Positions 1 to 5,318 of a stretch of DNA of 6,529 nucleotides are shown one piece after another. How positions within the stretch are numbered: the stretch's first letter is position 1; every line of letters starts with the position of its first letter. This DNA is from a bacterium (GTDB lineage Bacteria; Krumholzibacteriota; Krumholzibacteriia; LZORAL124-64-63): positions 1 to 6,529 of the forward strand of contig JABIBH010000255.1 of assembly GCA_018652925.1 (NCBI GenBank), written 5' to 3'. Under the pieces are notes generated by a model that saw only the letters and a program-made list of their open reading frames with translations, was not told where the DNA came from and made no database searches. A program made the translations under genes and the position numbers.

Positions 1-415
1 AGAGCATGATTTTTATCAGCATTTGAAACAGTGGCAAAGTACGGGCATGAATCCACTGTTTACCGCTGTCAGAGAATAATCCAAGAATTGCTGTGCTACT
101 TTGCAGCGCAGCATTTGACCACAGTATAACCACTATTGTTTTGATGGCTCCGTTAGCCAGAGATGCCATAATTTCTGGCGGACTCAACACAGCTACAGCC
201 TGACTTACTCCAAACAATAGAATTGAAAGCATGACTGGCCGTCTTATGGTTGAAATCAGCTGGTCATCAATATCAGAGGATGTTTTGGAAGCAAGCTTAG
301 CCAGAAACTTGAATACAATTGTTCTGGCAATCAAAGCAATAAGTAGTGATCCCACTATCCAGCAGCAGGACTGTATCAAGAGGTGTGACCATAGTTGTTC
401 TATATTCATTAGCAT
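1..415 (-). CDS. MscS-family mechanosensitive ion channel, N-terminal part (truncated by window edge)
   Basis: The minus frame is open from base 451 to the window edge with no stop. From the ATG at 409-407 it gives 136 codons. Three hydrophobic segments are visible at about residues 8-35, 58-76 and 88-112 (counted from 409), and a fourth begins at about 124. Between the first two lies the segment KTSSDIDDQLISTIRRPV, which closely matches the TDIDDQ...RRP linker of MscS-like small-conductance channels; the later RTLPLF start of a helix also fits. Such inner-membrane channels open under membrane tension and release solutes during hypo-osmotic shock. The pore helix and cytoplasmic domain lie outside the window, so the subtype cannot be set. 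Two in-frame ATGs lie two codons apart (415 and 409); neither has a good Shine-Dalgarno, so the start is uncertain by two residues. The gene is divergent from the trpB unit. Confidence 0.82.
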   Translation of the reverse strand, partial: MLMNIEQLWSHLLIQSCCWIVGSLLIALIARTIVFKFLAKLASKTSSDIDDQLISTIRRPVMLSILLFGVSQAVAVLSPPEIMASLANGAIKTIVVILWSNAALQSSTAILGLFSDSGKQWIHARTLPLFQMLIKIML

Positions 416-429
416 CCAATCGTTTTGTG

Positions 430-454
430 TAATTTGACAGTTGAGTACAAATTA
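430..454. promoter_or_regulatory. Dyad across the divergent promoters, candidate operator
   Basis: TAATTTG (430-436) and CAAATTA (448-454) form a perfect 7-bp inverted repeat separated by 11 bases. The dyad covers the -35 of the trpL promoter and runs into the -10 of the mscS-like gene, so a bound protein could affect both. It lacks the CTAG core of the enterobacterial TrpR operator, so I do not assign a regulator. AT-rich dyads can arise by chance. Confidence 0.35.
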
Positions 455-463
455 TAGTATTAT
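434..463 (+). promoter_or_regulatory. Promoter of the trpL-trpB unit
   Basis: A perfect TTGACA (434-439) is followed after 18 bases by TATTAT (458-463, five of six to consensus). The expected start of transcription is about 469-471, which is the first base of the leader ATG at 471. The leader peptide mRNA would therefore be leaderless or nearly so, and no Shine-Dalgarno precedes that ATG. Confidence 0.72.
451..456 (-). promoter_or_regulatory. -10 element of the mscS-like gene promoter
   Basis: Read on the minus strand this is a consensus TATAAT. It would start transcription near 444, giving a leader of about 30 bases before the channel gene. No good -35 is visible at 16-18 bases (the hexamer there is TGTTTT), so activation may need a factor or the promoter may be weak. 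It lies inside the spacer of the divergent plus-strand promoter at 434-463. Confidence 0.45.
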
Positions 464-470
464 TAATAAC

Positions 471-545
471 ATGAAAACACGAACTTACAACACCCAAAGC
501 TGGCTGTGGCATAATTGTCGGATGCCGAGGTGTGTGATGTCCTAG
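471..545 (+). CDS. trpL: trp operon leader peptide
   Basis: This small ORF encodes 24 residues beginning MKTRTYNTQS and then W-L-W at residues 11-13 (codons TGG CTG TGG at 501-509), ending at TAG 543-545. It lies directly upstream of an intrinsic terminator and of trpB, which contains no Trp codon at all. This is the hallmark of ribosome-mediated attenuation: shortage of charged tRNA-Trp stalls the ribosome on these codons and favours the antiterminator. There is no ribosome binding site and the promoter places the RNA 5' end at or next to the ATG, so translation is probably leaderless, as described for trpL of Sinorhizobium. Unusually, the ORF continues past the antiterminator strand (517-523) and ends well downstream of it; in the E. 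coli leader the stop lies between strands 1 and 2. Confidence 0.8.
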   Translation: MKTRTYNTQSWLWHNCRMPRCVMS

Positions 546-603
546 CTTTCAGATAATCACAAATTCTTGAATCCGACTCTCAAATTGAGGGTCGGATTTT
601 TTT
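496..603 (+). promoter_or_regulatory. Tryptophan attenuator (alternative RNA stems)
   Basis: The segment GTCGGAT occurs twice, at 517-523 and 591-597. Both copies can pair with ATCCGAC at 571-577. Pairing of 591-597 makes the terminator; pairing of 517-523 makes the antiterminator (7 bp, no mismatch). Strand 517-523 is itself affected by an upstream fold: TGGCAT (507-512) pairs with ATGCCG (522-527, one G-U), and AAAGCTGG (496-503) pairs with 542-549. Both of these upstream stems use bases of the Trp codons at 501-509. A ribosome stalled there would break them, free 517-523 and prevent termination. The pairing was read by eye, without energy calculation. The terminated RNA would be about 133 nt. 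Confidence 0.75.
570..603 (+). terminator. Intrinsic terminator of the trp attenuator
   Basis: A 12-bp stem pairs 570-581 with 587-598, with one U-G pair (578/590), a 5-base loop AAATT, and a run of seven T at 597-603. It ends 25 bases before the trpB ATG, with no gene between, so it can only act as a conditional leader terminator. Confidence 0.88.
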
Positions 604-628
604 GTACCTGTTACCCAAGGAGAGAATC

Positions 629-1822
629 ATGACTTTGCCAAAAATGTGCAAACCGGATGAGAACGGATTTTATGGACCCTACGGTGGATGCTTTGTACCA
701 CCGCCATTGGAAGGACCATTGAGACAACTCGGAGATACATTTCTCAAGTTCATAGAAGACCCTGAATTTATTGCAGAGCTCGATGCAGAACTGCAGAGCT
801 ATTCTGGCAGGCCAACCCCACTGTATCATGCACAGCGACTTTCAGACTATGTGGGAGCTACCATTTTGCTCAAACGTGAAGATCTGAACCATCTTGGTGC
901 ACACAAGATGAACAACTGCCTTGGCCAGGTATTACTTGCCAAGCGAGCAGGAAAGAAAAAGATCATTGCCGAAACCGGAGCTGGTCAACACGGTGTTGCT
1001 ACTGCTGCAGTAGCTGCCCGGTTTGGCATGGAGTGCGACATCTATATGGGCGCAGAGGACATGCGCAGACAAAGTATGAATGTAAAACGGATTGAGATGA
1101 TGGGAGCAAGAGTGGTATCGGTCAAAAGTGGCGATGCAACTCTGACTGCTGCAGTTGATGAAGAGATTGGTGCATTTGTTGCCGAAGCCGATACTGCTCA
1201 CTACCTGCTGGGCTCTGCTGTTGGCCCACATCCTTATCCAATGATTGTGCGCACATTTCAGTCTGTTATTGGCAGGGAAGCAAGAGCGCAATGCCTCACG
1301 CAGTTTGACCGATTGCCTGACAGGCTTGTTGCCTGTGTTGGTGGAGGAAGCAATGCTATCGGCCTGTTCAGTGCTTTCCTGGAAGATGATGTCAGGATGG
1401 TTGGCGTGGAAGCAGCAGGCAGTGGTCTTGACTCTGACAGACATGCAGCAACTCTAACTTTGGGTGAGCCAGCGGTGATTCATGGCATGAATACTTACTG
1501 TTTGCCTGATGGTATGGTAGCTCCCGGTGGTAATCACTGTATTGCTGCGGGTCTGGATTACCCAGGTATCGGGCCGGAACATAGTGAGTTGAAAGATAAA
1601 GGTCGTGTTCAATATGAATCGGCAACCGATGCAGAAGTTATGATCGCATTCAGGCAGCTTTGTGAGCTGGAAGGTATTTTGCCTGCATTTGAGAGTTCAC
1701 ATGCGTTGTCATACCTGGAAACATTGCGCAATAACGTCAGCAGTGATGAAATCGTAATCGTTAATTTGTCTGGTCGAGGCGACAAAGATCTTGATGAATA
1801 TTTTTTGAGGAGTGAGCAATAA
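629..1822 (+). CDS. trpB: Tryptophan synthase beta chain
   Basis: TrpB is the PLP enzyme that condenses indole with L-serine to give L-tryptophan, normally in an alpha2-beta2 complex with TrpA in the cytoplasm. The 397-residue length equals that of the E. coli enzyme. Visible signatures are the N-terminal YGPYGG (15-20), GRPTPL (60-65), KREDLNHLGAHK with PLP-binding Lys93, AETGAGQHG with catalytic Glu115, GPHPYP (199-204), the phosphate-binding CVGGGSNA (236-243), ESSHAL with Glu355 and C-terminal SGRGDKD (381-387). This is the TrpB1 type. The ATG at 629 is preceded by AAGGAG at 617-622 with 6-base spacing; an upstream in-frame TTG at 602 overlaps the terminator T-run and is not the start. 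The protein has no tryptophan residue. No trpA or other trp gene is adjacent, so the pathway is split in this genome or TrpA is encoded elsewhere. The residue after DLNH is Leu, where E. coli has Thr. Confidence 0.97.
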   Translation: MTLPKMCKPDENGFYGPYGGCFVPPPLEGPLRQLGDTFLKFIEDPEFIAELDAELQSYSGRPTPLYHAQRLSDYVGATILLKREDLNHLGAHKMNNCLGQVLLAKRAGKKKIIAETGAGQHGVATAAVAARFGMECDIYMGAEDMRRQSMNVKRIEMMGARVVSVKSGDATLTAAVDEEIGAFVAEADTAHYLLGSAVGPHPYPMIVRTFQSVIGREARAQCLTQFDRLPDRLVACVGGGSNAIGLFSAFLEDDVRMVGVEAAGSGLDSDRHAATLTLGEPAVIHGMNTYCLPDGMVAPGGNHCIAAGLDYPGIGPEHSELKDKGRVQYESATDAEVMIAFRQLCELEGILPAFESSHALSYLETLRNNVSSDEIVIVNLSGRGDKDLDEYFLRSEQ

Positions 1823-1828
1823 TTACAG

Positions 1829-1857
1829 ATGACACTCCATCTCTGATTAAGTATATT
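1829..1857 (+). promoter_or_regulatory. Internal promoter for the DUF3078-like gene
   Basis: ATGACA (1829-1834, five of six to consensus), a 17-base spacer and TATATT (1852-1857, five of six) give an expected start near 1864. That start is inside the loop of the hairpin at 1835-1893, so RNA from this promoter lacks the hairpin's 5' arm and would leave the Shine-Dalgarno free. Confidence 0.55.
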
Positions 1858-1893
1858 GGTGGCTCCAAAGAGCAATTTTAATCAGAGGTGGAG
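1835..1893 (+). promoter_or_regulatory. Long hairpin sequestering the Shine-Dalgarno of the next gene
   Basis: CTCCATCTCTGATTAA (1835-1850) pairs with TTAATCAGAGGTGGAG (1878-1893) over 16 bp; the only non-Watson-Crick pair is U1840-G1888. The 27-base loop holds a smaller stem (TTGG 1856-1859 with CCAA 1865-1868). The 3' arm contains the purine-rich ribosome binding site AGAGGTGGAG of the gene starting at 1899. There is no T-run after the stem, so it is not an intrinsic terminator. It could block translation on RNA reading through from trpB, or protect the trpB mRNA 3' end, or both. Confidence 0.72.
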
Positions 1894-1898
1894 AAAAG

Positions 1899-2729
1899 AT
1901 GTTAAGAGTATTGTTTTTGTTATTAATCGCAGTATCACTTAGTGCAGCTGAAGCACCAGTAGATACAGTGTCATGGAACCATGAATTGATCAGCACATTC
2001 AGTTTCAGCCAGAATTCATTCAGTAACTGGGCGCAGGGTGGGACCAACCAACTTTCGTGGTTTGCTGATGGTAATGGCAAGCTGACAAGAGAGAGCAGCA
2101 GCTCAACATGGCAGTCCAATATGAAAATGGAACTTGGCCAAGTGAAGCAGGATGGTGTAGGAACTCGCAAATCTTTGGATCAGATATTTATTGAGTCAGT
2201 CTATACTCGCAAAATGGAAAGTTTTTTTAATCCATATGTTGCAACAACATTGAAGACTCAGTTTGTAACAGGTTACGATTATGACACTGAACCAGACACA
2301 GAAGTGTCAGCATTTAATGACCCACTTGTTCTGACGCAAAGTATTGGTGGCGGAATGAAACCTTACAGCTGGCTTGACTCCAGGGTTGGTTTTGCACTAA
2401 AAGAAACATATACGGATCAGTACACAAGCTGGTCAGATGACTCCAGCACTTCTGAAATAGAAAAGTCCCGGGTTGAGGCTGGTGTTGAAATAATCAATGC
2501 TGCCGACTATAAGCTTAATGGTCACGTAAATATTAAATCCAGATTGGCACTGTTTTGGGGTACTGAAGAGATGAGCAAGCTGGACATTGACTGGTCCAGT
2601 GATATAAATGTTGCAGTCTACAAAATGATTAATATCACTTTCAAATTACAGATAATTTATGACGAGGACGTTGTGAGTAAAACTCAGCTGAAACAGGTCT
2701 TTGGTGTGGGTATGAGCTACTCCCTATAA
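1899..2729 (+). CDS. DUF3078-like secreted protein, probable outer-membrane beta barrel
   Basis: The 276-residue product starts with a clear signal peptide: MLRVLF, then a hydrophobic stretch to about residue 15 and a probable cleavage around SAAEA (15-19). Mature sequence carries FSQNSFSNWAQGG (36-48), which matches the SNWAxGG motif I associate with DUF3078 proteins of Bacteroidota and relatives. The rest alternates polar and hydrophobic residues in short segments rich in Trp, Tyr and Ser, has no long hydrophobic helix, and ends in VGMSYSL, all typical of outer-membrane beta strands. The role of the family is not established. The ATG has GGAG 5 bases upstream, within the hairpin described at 1835-1893. 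It follows trpB by 76 bases with its own probable promoter, so it need not be linked to tryptophan metabolism. Its end overlaps the convergent lipoprotein gene by 6 bases. Family assignment is from memory of the motif. Confidence 0.75.
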   Translation: MLRVLFLLLIAVSLSAAEAPVDTVSWNHELISTFSFSQNSFSNWAQGGTNQLSWFADGNGKLTRESSSSTWQSNMKMELGQVKQDGVGTRKSLDQIFIESVYTRKMESFFNPYVATTLKTQFVTGYDYDTEPDTEVSAFNDPLVLTQSIGGGMKPYSWLDSRVGFALKETYTDQYTSWSDDSSTSEIEKSRVEAGVEIINAADYKLNGHVNIKSRLALFWGTEEMSKLDIDWSSDINVAVYKMINITFKLQIIYDEDVVSKTQLKQVFGVGMSYSL

Positions 2730-2734
2730 GTAGC
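2716..2734. repeat. Inverted repeat spanning the two convergent stop codons
   Basis: GCTACT (2716-2721) and AGTAGC (2729-2734) are perfect 6-bp arms with a 7-base loop, and both convergent genes end inside it. It would form a short hairpin in RNA of either strand. No T-run follows on either side, so any terminator role is weak. Confidence 0.35.
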
Positions 2735-4127
2735 CAAGAGCTTCAAGTTGTCGTCTGGTTTCAGGATCAATTTCCTGCTGACCAGGCGACAAATCTTTAT
2801 CATCTGTTGCAAGTTTCTCCACAGTCTCACGCAGTATTTCAATCAATTCATCAGGTATAGGCAACGGGTTCAGTTCCATTGGATCAGCAGCCAGGTCATA
2901 CATGCATGGCCAATTCTTAACTTCAACTTCTTGACTGCCTGGTCGCTGCAACAGGAATTTTTTGTCTCCACATATCAACGCTACGTAGTTGTCTCCGGAA
3001 GTCATCGACATCTGATATCTTGTATCATCAATTACCTGAGTTCTACGAATCCTGGATGGCATATCGACATCAGAAATTTTTCTGCCAACCAGTTCAGGCA
3101 TAAGTGAATAACCATCAAGATTAGCTGGATATTGAATTTCAAGTGCTTCCAGAACTGTTGGCATAATATCGATGAAACTGACGCTGGCATCTGACACCAT
3201 AGGAGCTCTTTCAGGTAGTCCGGGGCCGTGTGGCAAGCTGACAATCAGTGGCACATCAGTCAATTCGGTACCCAACATGTTGTCACCATGACCATGTTCA
3301 CCATGTTCCCAGAACTGTTCACCATGGTCGCTTGAGACAATCAACAACAGGTTTTCACCAAGACCTTCTTCACGTAGCCATTCAGTAAATCCTGCCAGCA
3401 TTTCATCGGTGTAGAGGATTCCGGCATCGTAGTAAGCTGTCACTTCTTCAATTTCGTCTGTGGTCACGCCACGTTTTTTTATGTTGAGCATGTGTGAAGT
3501 TGTACCGCCAAAGCTGGATTTTTGTACAGGTATCACACGCTTTATCCATTCTCGAGGTGGGTTGTATGGGGCATGGATTTCATAAGTATGGATAAATAGG
3601 AAAAAGTCTTCTTCAGTATGATCCGCAAGCCACTTTTTAGTTTCCTGAAGAGTGCCGGTCCAGTTTCTGTTTAAGCGTTTTCCGCTTTCGTAATGATTAA
3701 ATCCCCTGTCATGTCCATACATTGCCTTCAAGTAGCCGCCACCAGTAAACGCAGCAGTTTCAAATCCGGCAGCACGAATATTTTCAACCATATGTGGGAT
3801 ACGTGGGTTCAATGTGTGAGTTTTGTCTTCAACCCGATGCCTGAGTTGGCTGACTCCTGTAAACAGCGAAACATGTGAGGGCAAGGTCCAGTTGGACGGG
3901 GCTGTTGCTTCAGAAAAACGGATTCCAACGGCAGCTAATGAATCCAGAGTGGCACTTACTTGCCTGTCGTTACCATAGCAATGCAACCTGTCGGCCCGTA
4001 GGCAATCCAAAGAAATAACGATGACCCGCTTTGGCAAGTCATCGTTGAAAACAGTATCTTGGTCAACTCCACATCCTGAGATAAGAAGCGTAAGCAGTAA
4101 TGCTATTTGTGTATAAGTTTTTCCCAC
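2724..4127 (-). CDS. Sulfatase/alkaline-phosphatase superfamily lipoprotein with Thr at the nucleophile position
   Basis: The product has 467 residues. The N-terminus MGKTYTQ plus a hydrophobic run ends in the lipobox LISGC, with lipidated Cys19, so it is a membrane-anchored periplasmic protein. The sulfatase (PF00884) fold is shown by ISLDCLRAD with metal ligand Asp41, WTLPSHVSLFTG (80-91), HTYEIHAPY (180-188), and SSDHGE with Asp267 and His268 followed by a His-Gly-rich stretch (275-281). True sulfatases have Cys or Ser in CxPxR, converted to formylglycine; here the aligned motif is TLPSH with Thr81. A sulfate-ester hydrolase by the classical mechanism is therefore unlikely; a phospho-transferase or phosphodiesterase activity is an alternative, substrate unknown. 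The C-terminus RRQLEALGYL is typical of this subgroup. The start is GTG at 4127-4125 with AGAGGG 6 bases upstream, inside the carboxypeptidase gene, overlapping it by 25 bases. This start gives the proper signal sequence. Confidence 0.88.
   Translation of the reverse strand: MGKTYTQIALLLTLLISGCGVDQDTVFNDDLPKRVIVISLDCLRADRLHCYGNDRQVSATLDSLAAVGIRFSEATAPSNWTLPSHVSLFTGVSQLRHRVEDKTHTLNPRIPHMVENIRAAGFETAAFTGGGYLKAMYGHDRGFNHYESGKRLNRNWTGTLQETKKWLADHTEEDFFLFIHTYEIHAPYNPPREWIKRVIPVQKSSFGGTTSHMLNIKKRGVTTDEIEEVTAYYDAGILYTDEMLAGFTEWLREEGLGENLLLIVSSDHGEQFWEHGEHGHGDNMLGTELTDVPLIVSLPHGPGLPERAPMVSDASVSFIDIMPTVLEALEIQYPANLDGYSLMPELVGRKISDVDMPSRIRRTQVIDDTRYQMSMTSGDNYVALICGDKKFLLQRPGSQEVEVKNWPCMYDLAADPMELNPLPIPDELIEILRETVEKLATDDKDLSPGQQEIDPETRRQLEALGYL
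2748..2792 (+). terminator. Probable terminator or 3'-end hairpin of the DUF3078-like transcript, inside the opposite gene
   Basis: TTGTCGTCTGGT (2748-2759) pairs with ACCAGGCGACAA (2781-2792) over 12 bp with one U-G pair, and an inner stem CAGGA/TCCTG (2762-2766 with 2773-2777) continues it around a 6-base loop. It lies 18 bases past the plus-strand stop codon at 2729. The U-G pair exists only in plus-strand RNA; in the minus strand it would be an A-C mismatch, so the fold favours the plus transcript. The following bases are only weakly T-rich, so termination may be Rho-dependent or the hairpin may only stabilise the RNA. Confidence 0.5.
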
Positions 4128-5224
4128 CAGTTACCCTCTTCAATTTCTTCTGATGTCACCAGGTCAACTTCGCCTAGAATCTTGCCGTTGAGGACAGCTC
4201 TTGCAGTCCCAACTATAGCACCTTTTGCAAGTGGAGCTTTGATTTTATTGGGTAAGTCATGAATAAGTTCAACTTCACCTACAGCATCTTTACGCATTCC
4301 GGTAATTAGTGGTTCAGCATAAGCCAGGGTAGTGTTGGTTATTTTTCCGCCTGAAACTTTGGTTTCGATATCCATCAGTTCACCAGCCAAAGCAATCAAT
4401 GTCACTCTGGTGTACATGGCAAAACCGCGTGACAACAGTCTGGTTGTCTCTTCACCACGAGCTTTGTTGGTTGTTGCGCCCATAACACAGGAAATCAGTC
4501 GCAGTCCCTTTTGAGTTGCCGCTGCTGTAAGGCAAAACCCGGCTCTGCTTGTATAACCGGTTTTGATTCCTTCGAGTCCACGAAATTTACCGACCAGAGG
4601 ATTGGGATTAGTCAGAATAAATTTACCGTCGCGGAAAGGAATATTATTGCTGACTGCCCACTCCAGGGCTTCAGGATATTTACTCAGTTCCTTGCCTAGA
4701 AGTGCCATATCGTATGGGGAGGAGAGATCGCTTTTTTGCCCTGATCCAGGTGGCAGGCCGTGTACTGAATGAAACACGGTGTCATTCATTCCAAGTTCAC
4801 GAGCTCTTTGATTCATTAGTTCTACAAAGGCGATGGTTGAGCCGGATGTGTATTCTGCAAGAGCAACAGCCGCATCGTTGGCAGACTGAATTGCCAGAGC
4901 TTTCAGTAACTCGATAAGCGGGAAAACTTCTCTGTGCTTGAGGTAGACCTGAGAGCCGCCCATTCTACTGGCTTTGGCAGATACAGTTATTTGGTCATCA
5001 ATTTTGAGCTCACCACTTTTGACAAGTTCAAGAACAATCAACTCGGTCATCATCTTGACCATCGATGCAGGAGGCAACGCCTTATGCTCATTATAAGCGT
5101 CCAGCACTTCACCAGATTCAGCATCAATCAGAATTGTAGCTTTAAAGTTGCCATCAGGTGAGGCAAAAACAGAACTTGCAAGAATGATCATCAAAAAAAA
5201 CAGTATTATGGTCGTCCGTGACAT
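4103..5224 (-). CDS. dacA: D-alanyl-D-alanine carboxypeptidase (PBP5/6 type, peptidase S11)
   Basis: This periplasmic low-molecular-mass penicillin-binding protein removes the terminal D-Ala from peptidoglycan pentapeptides and so limits cross-linking. All three active-site motifs are present: SMVK (nucleophile Ser54, Lys57), SAN (114-116) and KTG (221-223). A signal peptide covers about residues 1-21 (MSRTTIILFF to VFA). A beta-rich C-terminal domain of PBP5 type follows (about 285-355), then a very short tail GNWWEKLIHK that could be a minimal amphipathic membrane anchor. Length is 373, slightly below E. coli DacA. The ATG at 5224-5222 has AGGA 6 bases upstream and gives a clean signal peptide; an in-frame TTG at 5263 overlaps the promoter -10 and is rejected. 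The downstream lipoprotein gene starts within its 3' end. The symbol is by family; dacC or dacF would be equally possible. Confidence 0.93.
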   Translation of the reverse strand: MSRTTIILFFLMIILASSVFASPDGNFKATILIDAESGEVLDAYNEHKALPPASMVKMMTELIVLELVKSGELKIDDQITVSAKASRMGGSQVYLKHREVFPLIELLKALAIQSANDAAVALAEYTSGSTIAFVELMNQRARELGMNDTVFHSVHGLPPGSGQKSDLSSPYDMALLGKELSKYPEALEWAVSNNIPFRDGKFILTNPNPLVGKFRGLEGIKTGYTSRAGFCLTAAATQKGLRLISCVMGATTNKARGEETTRLLSRGFAMYTRVTLIALAGELMDIETKVSGGKITNTTLAYAEPLITGMRKDAVGEVELIHDLPNKIKAPLAKGAIVGTARAVLNGKILGEVDLVTSEEIEEGNWWEKLIHK

Positions 5225-5262
5225 AAAACTTCCTGACAGGTTTGGGTTTCCGGGTAGTTCCA

Positions 5263-5290
5263 ATTATCACCAGAGACCCTTCAATGTCAA
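5263..5290 (-). promoter_or_regulatory. Promoter of the carboxypeptidase-lipoprotein operon
   Basis: On the minus strand, TTGACA (5290-5285) is followed after 16 bases by GATAAT (5268-5263, five of six). The expected start is near 5256, giving a 5' leader of about 32 bases. It sits in the 94-base gap behind the hemerythrin gene, where I see no intrinsic terminator, so readthrough from that gene may also occur. Confidence 0.65.
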
Positions 5291-5318
5291 GGATGTAACC
5301 TATTAATTATTTTAAAGC

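Noticed and set aside
231..437. Plus-strand ORF of 68 codons and an opposing minus ORF at 297-512
   Set aside because: Both are in other frames of the MscS-like gene or cross the promoter region; the minus frame at 415-1 carries the recognisable channel sequence.
434..463. TrpR-type operator at the trpL promoter
   Set aside because: The dyad lacks the CTAG half-site core of known TrpR operators.
602..628. Upstream TTG extension of trpB
   Set aside because: It lies in the terminator T-run and lacks a ribosome binding site, whereas the ATG at 629 has AAGGAG 6 bases upstream and gives the usual 397-residue length.
932..1444. Minus-strand ORF of 170 codons inside trpB
   Set aside because: It is antisense to an unmistakable TrpB, shows no recognisable domain, and looks like a reading-frame shadow.
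5225..5263. TTG start adding 13 residues to the carboxypeptidase
   Set aside because: The extension precedes the signal peptide, overlaps the promoter -10 and has no ribosome binding site; the ATG at 5224 has AGGA well placed.
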